Shown one piece after another: positions 51,191 to 59,999 of a DNA stretch of 60,401 nucleotides; position 1 is the stretch's first letter; every line of letters begins with the position of its first letter. The DNA lies in the IMG/VR virus record IMGVR_UViG_3300027974_000040, positions 1 to 60,401 of that record; one strand, 5' to 3'. A program made the translations under genes and the position numbers. The notes beneath the pieces are model-generated. The model ran no database searches. It had not been told where the DNA came from and saw nothing but the letters and a program-made list of their open reading frames with translations. This DNA comes from a virus.

Positions 51191-51449
51191 CAGATGACTT
51201 CCTTAAAATGGCATATAGGGACACCTTGCTAATCATCATCCTTTTAGAGACTTTGATAGCCGCATAACGAAGGGAGAACACGCCGAACTCATCAAGTTGC
51301 CGAACGACATCCATTCTGAGTTTCGGAGACTCCAACTCCCCTAGTGAAACGCCTATCTTTCTCTCAACTTCGTCACACAAGAAGTCAACGAGTTGATTCA
51401 TATTCTTTACCGTTCTACCAAAGGCATATATCTGGTCTGATTGGTTCAT
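51183..51449 (-). CDS. Hypothetical small protein
   Basis: 88 residues, mostly helix, basic. ATGA overlap with 51446. Unknown function. Confidence 0.55.
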   Translation of the reverse strand: MNQSDQIYAFGRTVKNMNQLVDFLCDEVERKIGVSLGELESPKLRMDVVRQLDEFGVFSLRYAAIKVSKRMMISKVSLYAILRKSSDV

Positions 51450-51973
51450 TCTGATACCTTCTCATCAAATAATGGCGAATATTGAAGAGTAGGGATATCA
51501 CTAGCAACGATGCGAAGCCCAAGAGTTGGGACCTGTCCGCTGGCATTGCCAATCATGTATCCAGATTCCTTGGAACCAGAGGGAAGGATGGAAGTCCCGT
51601 GTTTTGACTTGTGCCATTGTCGGTACGAGTTGAGTCTTGCTGTCGGGAGTATGAGGGCACTTCTAAAATTGCCCTCTTCTGAAACCTTTAGGTACATCCA
51701 GTATTGGGCTTTGGTGACATTGAGCCCAGAATGGACCCAAACAAAGTCGCCGTTCTCTTTTAAGACGCGATTAGGGCAATGGGCGAGTTCAACAAAGATG
51801 TTGCCGTTCTGAAATGCATCAGACTTTACCTCTATCCATCCGTCAAGCATTGCCTGAACGAGTTGAGAAGCGATGTTCTCGCCGTGCTCACCAAACTTTA
51901 AGTCAGTCTTAAACTGACCCTTTTGGTCCCCACGAATATCAGCGGATGGGTCGTACCCTTGACTTCGTTGCAT
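51446..51973 (-). CDS. Possible PD-(D/E)XK-type nuclease-like protein
   Basis: 175 residues. GEHGENIASQLVQAMLDGWIEVKSDAFQNGNIFVEL reads as helix-E, then (I)EVK, the core of a PD-(D/E)XK nuclease (the EVK of strand 2), although the first acidic ligand is uncertain. The rest has YRQWHKSKHG. It could be a Holliday junction or RecB-type nuclease. AAGGTCACCCA precedes the ATG. Confidence 0.5.
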   Translation of the reverse strand: MQRSQGYDPSADIRGDQKGQFKTDLKFGEHGENIASQLVQAMLDGWIEVKSDAFQNGNIFVELAHCPNRVLKENGDFVWVHSGLNVTKAQYWMYLKVSEEGNFRSALILPTARLNSYRQWHKSKHGTSILPSGSKESGYMIGNASGQVPTLGLRIVASDIPTLQYSPLFDEKVSE

Positions 51974-52015
51974 TGGGTGACCTTAACATAAAGTTAGTTG
52001 CTGTGTCCAGCATTC

Positions 52016-52528
52016 TCAGCAACGAGTAGCCCAAGGGCGCCATCCACACTTATTGTGTTGCTGGCTGTAGTTCCACATTGCCAGTCCCGCACGAAGGTTT
52101 ACCTCAGGGATAAACAAGTCTTCGCAAGTATTGAGGATTCCCTGAGCCTGAAGCCAGCCACTCGGGTTGTACTGATTCTTCTTGCACCAGTACCCGTTGA
52201 TTTGAATAAGCCCACGACTTCCGCCATTCGGGTCAGTCTTATTGAACGACAGCATATTGCAACGAGATTCACGATTCATCACAAAACTCAATTTAGACCA
52301 TTGCTTCTCGGTCCAGCCGACCTTAATTGCTAGGTCGTGATACTCACCGCATCTTCCATACATGAAGCGGGCTAGTTCGGTCCAGTTGACTCCCGAAAGG
52401 TCAATGGGGGCAACAGTCTCCGTGGGCTTCTCTGCTTTAACTTTCCCGCCCTCAGTCCCGCAGGTAGCGACGACCACAACAAGGAAAGCCAAACTAACTC
52501 CTATAAACCATTTATGAAATAATCTCAT
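52016..52528 (-). CDS. Secreted lysozyme/SLT-like protein
   Basis: 170 residues from the ATG at 52528, behind GAGGGGAAATAAG. Signal peptide with a possible lipobox (VATC), then a domain with FVMNRESRCNMLS (catalytic Glu) and SRGLIQINGYWC, the motifs of the SLT/transglycosylase fold, which cuts peptidoglycan. Paralogue of the next gene. Possibly used for cell-wall passage or lysis. Confidence 0.75.
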   Translation of the reverse strand: MRLFHKWFIGVSLAFLVVVVATCGTEGGKVKAEKPTETVAPIDLSGVNWTELARFMYGRCGEYHDLAIKVGWTEKQWSKLSFVMNRESRCNMLSFNKTDPNGGSRGLIQINGYWCKKNQYNPSGWLQAQGILNTCEDLFIPEVNLRAGLAMWNYSQQHNKCGWRPWATRC

Positions 52529-52539
52529 CTTATTTCCCC

Positions 52540-53079
52540 TCACTTGCATTTCCGTGACCAAGGGATGAATCCACAGCCCTGATGGTCGTCATACCATCTG
52601 TACATTTCCCATGCCCAAGCAAAGTTATAGGCAGGAATATTAACTACTTCCCAAGTGCCGTACTTTGCTTCAATATCATCAAGCCAAATTTGGTTGATTT
52701 GAAGTGGTCCTCGGTCCACTCCGTTCCATTGCGGGTGACCCTCAATGACATTTTGGCAACGAGACTCAGACCACACTTCACGGAGAAGTTCAGGGAGTAG
52801 GTGCCAAGGCCATCCAGCATCCAATGCTGTTTGTGTCCACTCTTGGCACGGTACATCGGCGTCAAGGGCAGGCATATAGAAGCCTTCAGGAAGCGTGACC
52901 ACAGTCGTTGTAGTGACTGGAACAACAGTTGTCGGCGGTGTCGTTGTTGAGACGGCAGGGGCGACAGTTGTCGTTGCTGGTATCGCGCTTTGTTCTTCCT
53001 TTCCTTGAGCATTAACTCCTACTGCAAGAGTGAGAAGTATGGCGGGTATTGAAAATAGAAGTCTTAGCGGATGATTCAT
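52540..53079 (-). CDS. Secreted lysozyme/SLT-like protein, Thr-rich linker
   Basis: 179 residues: signal peptide (about 1-24), a Thr/Pro/Val linker (30-62), then an SLT-like domain with REVWSESRCQNV (Glu) and DRGPLQINQIW. Paired cysteines (CQEW, CGFIPWSRKC) also occur in its paralogue at 52016 (CGWRPWATRC). Probably an exported peptidoglycan hydrolase. The two share operon and fold but differ in anchoring. Confidence 0.75.
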   Translation of the reverse strand: MNHPLRLLFSIPAILLTLAVGVNAQGKEEQSAIPATTTVAPAVSTTTPPTTVVPVTTTTVVTLPEGFYMPALDADVPCQEWTQTALDAGWPWHLLPELLREVWSESRCQNVIEGHPQWNGVDRGPLQINQIWLDDIEAKYGTWEVVNIPAYNFAWAWEMYRWYDDHQGCGFIPWSRKCK

Positions 53080-53228
53080 TTGTCTCCTGTGTTTGGTGGA
53101 TACGGCTGGAGACTTAGTCCCCGTGTGGCAAACACTAGCAGGTGCGCCATCTAAATATTACCATTTGGTTACAGTCCAACAACCCATTGACAGACAAAAA
53201 TTGCAAAAAGCGCTCTCTACCAGGGGTT

Positions 53229-53663
53229 TTAGAGTGAGTCGTCTATAGACACGACGCCCCCAGCGAGCCATTCGTTAATGTACTCAAGGGTGTCTCGGAG
53301 TTTAAGGGTAACCGTAATAGAGTCGCCCTCTACGCTCTGAACCTCTAATCCAAGCGAGCCCATGAGGCACTCGGAATAGTTCTCTCCACGTTCACGGAAC
53401 TCTTCAATCATTGCGGGAGTCCAGTCTCCTGGGTCTTCGGTGTCCATGAAGAATTGAACAAAGTGGTTGTAAATCTTAAGTTTTGCATCTTCGTTTGTCA
53501 TGAGTGTGTCCCTGAGTTCCTTAATTGTTTCCATGTTCTTGATGAACTTTTTTGCTGAATCTGGACTCACCACGACGATGTTGTTCTCTATTTTGAACTC
53601 GCCGCCAATAAGCCTGTTTTCATTGAGTTTTTGACGCATTGTATCTCTTAGAGCCTGAGTCAT
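53229..53663 (-). CDS. Hypothetical protein
   Basis: 144 residues behind AAGGTGTCTCA. Helical with strands (IGGEFKIENNIVVVSPDSAKKFIKNM; QSVEGDSITVTLKLRDTL). First gene of the reverse block, divergent from SSB. Unknown function. Confidence 0.6.
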   Translation of the reverse strand: MTQALRDTMRQKLNENRLIGGEFKIENNIVVVSPDSAKKFIKNMETIKELRDTLMTNEDAKLKIYNHFVQFFMDTEDPGDWTPAMIEEFRERGENYSECLMGSLGLEVQSVEGDSITVTLKLRDTLEYINEWLAGGVVSIDDSL

Positions 53664-53802
53664 TGAGACACCTTACATCATGATGGCAGAAATAGAAAGT
53701 CATCCCTCGGAAAAAAATCCTACGGAATGCCTTGCACGACCAATCCGTCGGTGCTACGGTCATTTTGACGGAAGTTGGGGCATGCCCCAGAAACGAGGAA
53801 AC

Positions 53803-54270
53803 ATGATTAACGCACAAGCAACCATCATCGGGAATGTCACGAATGACCCCGAACTAAAGTACATCGCAAGCGGGGCTGCGCTCTTACGCTTCACCGTTGC
53901 GTCAAACCATTACTGGACTGACGGAGATGGCGAGAAGAAAGAAAGCACCATGTTTGTTGATTGCACGGCATGGCGCTTCACCGCTGAGGATTCAGCGAAT
54001 GTGCTTGAAAAGGGAGTCGGCGTCATGGTCGTCGGTCGCCTTGAAGAGCAGTCATGGGAAGACAAGGAAACTGGCGCCAAGCGTTCAAAAATCTGCCTCG
54101 TTGCAGACAATGTCGCAATCTTGACGCGTTCAATTGAATCATTTGAGCGCAAGCGTCGTAGCAACAACGAAGGTGGCTCAGCATCCCCTGCAAAGAAGCC
54201 TGTTTCACCTCGTCAGGCGCAACAGCGTCAATCAGTCCCCACCATTCAAGACAATGAGGAGCCATTCTGA
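53803..54270 (+). CDS. ssb: Single-stranded DNA-binding protein
   Basis: 155 residues from the ATG at 53803 (CGAGGAAAC in front; the longer frame is not needed). OB-fold core: INAQATIIGNVTNDPELKYIASGAALLRFTVASNHYW, then FVDCTAWRFTAEDSANVLEKGVGVMVVGRLEEQSW. The tip ends DNEEPF, the acidic protein-binding tail of bacterial SSB. It coats single-stranded DNA in replication. Strong match. Confidence 0.95.
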   Translation: MINAQATIIGNVTNDPELKYIASGAALLRFTVASNHYWTDGDGEKKESTMFVDCTAWRFTAEDSANVLEKGVGVMVVGRLEEQSWEDKETGAKRSKICLVADNVAILTRSIESFERKRRSNNEGGSASPAKKPVSPRQAQQRQSVPTIQDNEEPF

Positions 54271-54449
54271 TGGAACAAGGTCAAAATGAAAGCCACGGTC
54301 GTGGTCGGGGTCGCCCTCGTCTCAACCCAAGCGAGAACTCACGCCGAGTCACTCTCACTTTCCCACAATCACTCATCAGCAAGTTAAGCGAAGAGGCCAA
54401 AGAGCGGGACATCTCGTTTGCCGCCCTTATTCGCGAAAAGATTGCTTGA
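54270..54449 (+). CDS. Ribbon-helix-helix protein with AT-hook-like start
   Basis: 59 residues (TGATG overlap with ssb). GRGRGRPRLNPS is AT-hook-like, followed by RRVTLTFPQSLISKLSEEAKERDISFAALIREKIA, the CopG/RHH fold. Likely a small transcription or partition-type regulator. It is followed by a terminator. Confidence 0.75.
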   Translation: MEQGQNESHGRGRGRPRLNPSENSRRVTLTFPQSLISKLSEEAKERDISFAALIREKIA

Positions 54450-54579
54450 TAACAACTACCGATAAACGTTCCAGCGAGAACGCTCGGCACAAGAACTACC
54501 GCCACATACCTGCGGTGGACGGAAAACTTATTAGTCCACTAACAAGTGAACCAATTACGGAAAGTTTTTCGGCAGAGAG

Positions 54580-54604
54580 CCCGCCCCACAAGGGCGGGTT
54601 TTTT
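54580..54604 (+). terminator. Rho-independent terminator
   Basis: CCCGCCC-CACAA-GGGCGGG followed by TTTTTT, downstream of the ssb operon. Confidence 0.9.
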
Positions 54605-54649
54605 GTTGTATCCACCGTTTCTATACACCCATCATCTATTGTCTTGTCA

Positions 54650-55072
54650 ATGGGAAAACGACAAGCACCGAAGCGTGAGATAAAAGACATCAGGCGCGTT
54701 GGTGCTTGGGGGAAGGTCCATTATGAACATGTTCTTGAGTGCGGTCACACAGAACGACTACCGCGTGCTTCTCGCGCAATAAAGATTGCTTGTTCATGGT
54801 GCGTTAAGGCTGAGCAAAAAGATGAAGAACTTCGTTCGCTGATACCGAAGCCCCGGTTATTGATGGACATCTTTGATGAAGAGGATATGAGTTCAGGCGA
54901 AGTTGAAGTAAGTAGGACCCGTGCCTCGCTTGCATCTATTTTGGGAATTCCTTTAGATGCTGTCGAAATACTTGCTATTGACTCTTTAGGTGTGCTAGAA
55001 ATTCGTTCCGCATACATCTTTTTGTCTGCGAGCGACATTCGCAAAGTAATTAACAAGGGGGCAACAAATTGA
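54650..55072 (+). CDS. Hypothetical protein with possible zinc site
   Basis: 140 residues from the ATG at 54650 (longer frame runs through the terminator). VLECGHTERLPRASRAIKIACSWC resembles a 'C.H......r......CxxC' zinc-binding block. C-terminal half acidic with SLASILGIPLDAVEILAIDSLGVLEI. The stop overlaps the WhiB TTG start. Unknown function. Confidence 0.65.
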   Translation: MGKRQAPKREIKDIRRVGAWGKVHYEHVLECGHTERLPRASRAIKIACSWCVKAEQKDEELRSLIPKPRLLMDIFDEEDMSSGEVEVSRTRASLASILGIPLDAVEILAIDSLGVLEIRSAYIFLSASDIRKVINKGATN

Positions 55073-55380
55073 ACACATCAGCACCACCGGATAACGGGGC
55101 TTGCAAAGGAAAACCAGTTCAGTGGTGGTTCCCGAATCTTTCAAACATGCTTAATCCAAAACAACGCTCCGAGATGCGCGAGTTAATGGCGAAGGCGGTA
55201 AACATTTGCAAGGAATGTCCCGTTCGCAATCACTGCCTTGAATACTCATTGCACTGGGAACCATTTGGCATTTGGGGTGGACTGACCGAGGGGGCGCGAG
55301 AGCGAATGCGGAAAGACCGCAACATCATCATGGCGCGTCCGTCAATCATTGACATTCTCGGTGGTGTGCCACGTGCTTGA
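55069..55380 (+). CDS. WhiB-family iron-sulfur regulator
   Basis: 103 residues with a TTG start behind AAGGGGGCAACAAA, overlapping the upstream stop. GACKGK (first Cys), then NICKECPVRNHCLEYS and FGIWGGLTEGARERMRKDR: CxxCx5C and the GIWGG turn with basic tail. A 4Fe-4S WhiB regulator. It lies upstream of the primase-helicase, which may be its target. Confidence 0.9.
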   Translation: MNTSAPPDNGACKGKPVQWWFPNLSNMLNPKQRSEMRELMAKAVNICKECPVRNHCLEYSLHWEPFGIWGGLTEGARERMRKDRNIIMARPSIIDILGGVPRA

Positions 55381-57184
55381 ACATACAAGTAATTTACTTT
55401 CACGACTCAATGGAGTTGTAAAGACGGGTAATGGATGGGACGCATGTTGCCCATGTCGCACTGATGATGAAAACCCATCGTTATCAATCGCAGAAGAACG
55501 GGATGGGAAGATTCTTGTTTACTGTCATCGCGGTGGAGGCTGTCATGCACCTGAAATTGTGAAGTCGGTTGGTCTTTCTCTCTCGGACCTCATGCCACCA
55601 TCAGAGCGAATTACGTCAATGGACTCGTATGTTCCACGCAAAGAGACTCCTGTTGTAAAGCCTAAGAAAAAAGAGAAGTTACAACTCGTTTCAGAGTATG
55701 ACTACCACGATGAAAATGGGAATCTGCTATTTCAGAAGCGTCGTTTCGTTACCGAGTCTGGGAAGAAGACATTCCTTCAGCGTAGTCCCGATGGTTCGGG
55801 CGGTTGGGTAAACAGCATCCCTGATGAGATACCGCGAATTCTTTATAACCTTCCTGCAGTTCTTGAAGCAAAACGCAAGAAGCAATCAATATGGGTCGTC
55901 GAGGGAGAAAAGGATGCCGACACTCTCATTGCAATGGGAGCCTGTGCTACAACAATGCCAAACGGGGCTGGGACTTGGAAGCAGATACACACAGATGTAC
56001 TCGCTGGCGCAACCGTAGACATCATTGCCGATAACGATGAGTCAGGGAAGAAGCATGCTGCTTATGTCTTGTCCGAACTCAAGAATGCTGGCTGTGACGT
56101 TGCTGCATGGATAGCCCCTAAGGAAAAAGACATTACCGACCACCTTATGGCGGGTGGCGCAACCGAAGACCTCATTCGCTTCAATCCAACAGACGAAGAC
56201 CAAATCCCAATGGAGGAAGTTGCGGAGTTTGATAATACGGAAGAGGAACAGGACGCTGAACCACCCACGATGATGGACGTCGCCATTAACAAACTTCGTG
56301 AACTTCTCTTACGTGACGATATCTCTCCGACAACACTCATCAATCGTGCAACCCTCCTAGTCTCTTCAGCGCAAAATTCAAACTCAGTAACTTCAGTTGG
56401 TCGCATGGTGAACTGGGAAGAGTTCGTCAATGAGACAGATGTAGATACATACGATTGGTTAATCCCGGGACTTCTTGAGCGTCGCGAGCGAGTTATCGTC
56501 GTCGCTGCAGAGGGGGTTGGCAAGACAATGCTTGCTCGTCAGGTGGCTATCACGACGGCATGGGGCGTACAGCCCTTTACATTCCAACGGATGCCTGCAA
56601 TCAGAACGCTCACAGTGGACTTAGAAAACCCCGAGCGTATCATTCGCCGTTCTTCGCGAGACATCATGAGGGAAGCACAGAACATGGGCTATTCCCTAAA
56701 AGGAAGAGCGCACTTGCTCATCAAGCCAGACGGGCTCAACCTACTCATGGCTTCCGACAGACTCCTCCTAGAGAACTACATGGATGAAATCCAACCCGAA
56801 CTCCTCGTACTAGGTCCTCTCTATAAATCCTTCCTAGACCCAGGGACTAAAACGTCAGAGGCTGTGACCATTGAGGTAGTCAGGTACTTGGATACATTGC
56901 GTGCGGTCTACGGTTGTGCTTTATGGCTGGAACACCATGCTCCGCTAGGGGAGTCGCTGACAAACCGTGTTCTGCGACCATTTGGTTCTGCTGTATGGTC
57001 TAGATGGCCTGAATTTGGTATTTCTTTACAACCAGACCCCACTTCTATGGGAGAATATGTATATGACGTCAAGCATTTTCGCGGAGAACGCGACGAACGA
57101 CATTGGCCCACGAAGATGAAGCGTGGTAAGAAATGGCCGTTTGAGGCGCTTGAGTTTAAGAGGCATGGCGATGACAGAACGTAA
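55373..57184 (+). CDS. Primase-helicase (CHC2-like zinc, Toprim, RecA/DnaB-like)
   Basis: About 603 residues; GTG at 55373 overlaps the WhiB stop (55361, 55364 or a TTG at 55349 are alternatives). Zinc motif CCPC...C...C near 25-56; Toprim (VVEGEKDADTLI ... DIIADNDESGK) at about 175-230; acidic linker (EEVAEFDNTEEEQDAEPP); then Walker A AAEGVGKT (about 378-385) and a RepA/AAA_25-like ATPase (LTVDLENPERIIRR; LVLGPLYKSF). It should make primers and unwind DNA at forks. Confidence 0.9.
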   Translation: MLEHTSNLLSRLNGVVKTGNGWDACCPCRTDDENPSLSIAEERDGKILVYCHRGGGCHAPEIVKSVGLSLSDLMPPSERITSMDSYVPRKETPVVKPKKKEKLQLVSEYDYHDENGNLLFQKRRFVTESGKKTFLQRSPDGSGGWVNSIPDEIPRILYNLPAVLEAKRKKQSIWVVEGEKDADTLIAMGACATTMPNGAGTWKQIHTDVLAGATVDIIADNDESGKKHAAYVLSELKNAGCDVAAWIAPKEKDITDHLMAGGATEDLIRFNPTDEDQIPMEEVAEFDNTEEEQDAEPPTMMDVAINKLRELLLRDDISPTTLINRATLLVSSAQNSNSVTSVGRMVNWEEFVNETDVDTYDWLIPGLLERRERVIVVAAEGVGKTMLARQVAITTAWGVQPFTFQRMPAIRTLTVDLENPERIIRRSSRDIMREAQNMGYSLKGRAHLLIKPDGLNLLMASDRLLLENYMDEIQPELLVLGPLYKSFLDPGTKTSEAVTIEVVRYLDTLRAVYGCALWLEHHAPLGESLTNRVLRPFGSAVWSRWPEFGISLQPDPTSMGEYVYDVKHFRGERDERHWPTKMKRGKKWPFEALEFKRHGDDRT

Positions 57185-57803
57185 ATCACAAGTTATGACA
57201 CGGGAGTTCTTGGCGGAACGAGATGCCCGTATGTTCAAAATGCGTCAGGCAGGAGTTGCCGTAGGAGACATTGCCAAGAGATTTGGCATATCCCCAAAGG
57301 CCGTACATACTGCCATGCAACGCCAGTTAGAGAAACTGAACGGCGAGGCACTGATGGCGTACCCAGATGTGCTTCGGATGGAGTTAGAACGACTAGACAA
57401 CCTCCAAGCCGCAATCTGGCCCCTTACTCAGCATCGGAAAGTCAAGATGGATGACGGGACTGAGATTCAGGTTGAACCAGACCTCAAGGCTATTCAGCAA
57501 GTTCTGCTCATTATGGACAGAAGAGCCAAACTTCTCGGCATGGACCAGAAGAATGTCAATATCCAAATGGAAGTTAATAACAATCAGAACATTAAGGCAT
57601 CTTTGTCTGGGTCTATTCAGGCAATGGCGGTTGATGCGTTTGACCCCGAAAAAGAAGCCAAGCAGTTGCTTGAGATTATGGGTAGGTCTGGCGTTCTCCC
57701 TCAAGACATGATTGACAATCTTCTTGGAGGAAAGGGCGAAGTTATCGTTATAGAGCCCCGTATTGAACTAGAGTTACCGATGGAGGTAGATGAAGATGAG
57801 TGA
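57171..57803 (+). CDS. HTH protein, terminase-small-subunit-like
   Basis: 210 residues from the ATG at 57171 (AAGAGG in front; overlap with the helicase). Residues 23-45 (GVAVGDIAKRFGISPKAVHTAMQRQLE) form an HTH; then a helical region with ELERLDNLQAAIWPLTQHRKVKMDDGTEIQVEPDLKAIQQVLLIMDRRAKLLGMD, as in small terminases and related phage regulators. No large terminase is nearby, so a replication regulator is equally possible. Confidence 0.65.
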   Translation: MTERKSQVMTREFLAERDARMFKMRQAGVAVGDIAKRFGISPKAVHTAMQRQLEKLNGEALMAYPDVLRMELERLDNLQAAIWPLTQHRKVKMDDGTEIQVEPDLKAIQQVLLIMDRRAKLLGMDQKNVNIQMEVNNNQNIKASLSGSIQAMAVDAFDPEKEAKQLLEIMGRSGVLPQDMIDNLLGGKGEVIVIEPRIELELPMEVDEDE

Positions 57804-58191
57804 CATTGAATTACCACAGGAAGATAACGTAGAATTGGCGATGAATAAAGTCGTAGAGACGATGGACTTGTCCATATCTACAAATCTTGGCGAAGACGGA
57901 CCATCAAACAAGCAAATCATTGTTCGTACAACAGACAGTGACCACGAGCGATGGAAGTTGGCATCGCACAAAGAAGGCAAGAGTATGTCGCAGTTCATTC
58001 GCGACACCATCAATGAAAAAGTCATAGATGTACTTGATTGCTCTCACCCTATTGAGATGCGCAGGTACTACCCGTGGGCAGAACACTGCCTCCGATGCAA
58101 TGCTCGCCTATCTGAATCAAGCAAGAACAAGAGACACCCAACCCAGGGCATTGACTATGCGGGGATGCAGAAAGACAAAGAGAACAAGTAA
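57796..58191 (+). CDS. Ribbon-helix-helix-like protein with Cys end
   Basis: 131 residues from the ATG at 57796 (GGAGG at 9 nt). QIIVRTTDSDHERWKLASHKEGKSMSQFIRDTINEKV fits RHH. The C-terminal half has DCSHPIEMRRYYPWAEHCLRCN, a C.H...C..C that may bind zinc. Probably a DNA-binding regulator. Confidence 0.65.
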   Translation: MSDIELPQEDNVELAMNKVVETMDLSISTNLGEDGPSNKQIIVRTTDSDHERWKLASHKEGKSMSQFIRDTINEKVIDVLDCSHPIEMRRYYPWAEHCLRCNARLSESSKNKRHPTQGIDYAGMQKDKENK

Positions 58192-58554
58192 CTATCTCTT
58201 TGCTCGCCTCTGAGCCATCTTCTTGAGAGCCAGTCGCCGTGATGCTGGATTCAAGTCCATAATCTGAAGGTATTCAATCTCGTTCTTTACCGTCTGTAGC
58301 GTCTGATTGTAGCGACCAGGTCGGCGCTCACTAGGGGTAGTCCCGCCCCAGATACCAAACTCTTCCTTGTTGTCGTATGCGTTGACTAAACATTCCAGTC
58401 GCACAGGGCACTGTCGGCAAACATCTTTTGCGTGCTTTGAGTTGGCATATGTCCCCGTACCGCCATCATCTTGCTCAGTAAAAAAGAGCCCTGGCTCTAG
58501 CCCAAAACAAATGGCTTGTTGTCGCCACGATTTGCTGATGTCAATGATGGTCAT
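58192..58554 (-). CDS. WhiB-family iron-sulfur regulator
   Basis: 120 residues: AICFGL, then DVCRQCPVRLECLVNAY and FGIWGGTTPSERRPGR. The arrangement C...CxxCx5C and GIWGGT followed by RR is the canonical WhiB, the third copy in the window. The reverse run from here to 60263 may be its operon. Confidence 0.9.
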   Translation of the reverse strand: MTIIDISKSWRQQAICFGLEPGLFFTEQDDGGTGTYANSKHAKDVCRQCPVRLECLVNAYDNKEEFGIWGGTTPSERRPGRYNQTLQTVKNEIEYLQIMDLNPASRRLALKKMAQRRAKR

Positions 58555-58562
58555 TATTTCCC

Positions 58563-58895
58563 CTATCGCGCGTCTGGCTCTTTTTTGTTCATATACTCTT
58601 TCAACTCTTTATAGCCTCTGTCGTATGCCCTGTCCGCAATAAGAAGCGTATAAGAGGACAGGCGGTCGGAAACGCTTGATGGATTGTCCCAACCATTGTC
58701 GCGCAGGAGCATTTCATACAACTCAAACACCGCATGCTCTAACAGTACAATTTGTTTTTCTTGAGACCTCGGGATGGGACCCAGTGGCGCAATACCCATA
58801 TGGTCCATGTCGGCGAGCGGTCCATAATACCAATTTATTTTCTCCATTGCTTTCCCCTTTTTCGGTTTTGATGGTCGTGAGTTCTGTCGTGTCAT
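58563..58895 (-). CDS. Hypothetical protein
   Basis: 110 residues from the ATG at 58895 (AAAGGGACAAC). Basic start (RPSKPKKGKAMEK), then YYGPLADMDHMG and helices (LLEHAVFELYEMLLRDNGWDNPSSVSDRLSSYTLLIADRAYDRGYKELKEYM). Unknown function. Confidence 0.6.
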   Translation of the reverse strand: MTRQNSRPSKPKKGKAMEKINWYYGPLADMDHMGIAPLGPIPRSQEKQIVLLEHAVFELYEMLLRDNGWDNPSSVSDRLSSYTLLIADRAYDRGYKELKEYMNKKEPDAR

Positions 58896-58918
58896 GTTGT
58901 CCCTTTCGCTTTGGATTT

Positions 58919-59236
58919 TCATTCTAGCGAGTTCTCGCGGTCTTTGCCAATGCATCTAGGGTGGACTACTCCCTTCATTCGGCTCTTAGATACCCATTCC
59001 CCTATGGCGATTGGCTCACTACATGCCTTGCACTTGCCCGCGTACTTGCTCAGGAATAGCCCCGGTAATTGCGACGCACTTGGTTTACTGCGGACGGTCT
59101 TTTGAATTTCAACCGTACGCTTTCCAAGAACACCTTTAATGGGATTCGGGTCCCAATCAACATTGCCTTGACCATTGTTCCGCTTCTTTCGTTTGCGTCT
59201 TGAAGAACGGGATTGCCTCCAGCCGTCATCGGTCAT
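58919..59236 (-). CDS. Small zinc-finger-like basic protein
   Basis: 105 residues: very basic first half (RSSRRKRKKRNNGQG), then KCKACSEPIAIGEWVSKSRMKGVVHPRC, a C-x2-C...H-x2-C finger like the one at 35262. A nucleic-acid role is plausible. Confidence 0.6.
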   Translation of the reverse strand: MTDDGWRQSRSSRRKRKKRNNGQGNVDWDPNPIKGVLGKRTVEIQKTVRSKPSASQLPGLFLSKYAGKCKACSEPIAIGEWVSKSRMKGVVHPRCIGKDRENSLE

Positions 59237-59250
59237 TTAGCCCTCTGCTC

Positions 59251-59811
59251 TCAGTACCCTAGGTGACGAATTGAGAAGTCCGTCAAAGACCAGTAACGAA
59301 GAACGGTGTCCTCATACTCGAACCAGTCACCCTCAAATAAGTCCACTGTGTGTCTTGTGCGAGGCTCGCCTCCAGAGCAGCAAAACTCAAGCACGAACCA
59401 AAATTCATCATCGTCTACTGAGCATTTTTCTTTAATCTCAAGCCCCCATTTTCTAATAAATTGGGAGAAGGGCGTTTTATTCTCATCTTCTTCAAATGAT
59501 GAATAAATATTGTATACGGCAGTCCACTCTCCTACGGGGTCTACTTCATGTTCGTTAAGGAATCTGATACCACTGGTATGCAGAAAAATCATGGGGTGTG
59601 GAAAACTGTTCCAATCTTCCTCAAAATTAGCGAGCATAAGTTGTTCTGGCTCAATGCGATTACTCACATACCAATCAACGATGCTCATGAACATATCTTC
59701 GGTGAGTCCATCATTGCGAAGCACGTCAGGGATAGATGATGGGTCTGTGACGCAGAACTCACTACGAGTTCGTGTTTGCGTTGTATTAGGAACGGGATAT
59801 TCCCTTGTCAT
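59251..59811 (-). CDS. Hypothetical protein
   Basis: 186 residues from the ATG at 59811 (AAAGGAACAATA; stop of the upstream gene overlaps). Acidic and aromatic (NFEEDWNSFPHPMIFLHTSG; EFWFVLEFCCSGGEPRTR). Unknown family. Confidence 0.6.
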   Translation of the reverse strand: MTREYPVPNTTQTRTRSEFCVTDPSSIPDVLRNDGLTEDMFMSIVDWYVSNRIEPEQLMLANFEEDWNSFPHPMIFLHTSGIRFLNEHEVDPVGEWTAVYNIYSSFEEDENKTPFSQFIRKWGLEIKEKCSVDDDEFWFVLEFCCSGGEPRTRHTVDLFEGDWFEYEDTVLRYWSLTDFSIRHLGY

Positions 59812-59993
59812 TATTGTTCCTTTCTTTGTGCCTGTATAACTTGCCATAACGGGCAATGGTCTTCGTGCTTGACGCTCATCACAAATATATTTGCACCTTC
59901 GCTCTTCATTTCGGCGTCGGCTGTGCAATACGGGCAGACTTTAGTTTCTTTATGTTCACCATCAAGGCTGTGTAAATACTGGTTAATAGTCAC
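59811..59993 (-). CDS. Zinc-ribbon-like small protein, copy 1
   Basis: 60 residues: VCPYCTADAEMKSEGANIFVMSVKHEDHCPLW, CxxC then H..HC. Same order and many same residues as the next gene at 60000, so a tandem duplicate. Probably a zinc finger. Unknown function. Confidence 0.65.
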   Translation of the reverse strand: MTINQYLHSLDGEHKETKVCPYCTADAEMKSEGANIFVMSVKHEDHCPLWQVIQAQRKEQ

Positions 59994-59999
59994 GGGGAA

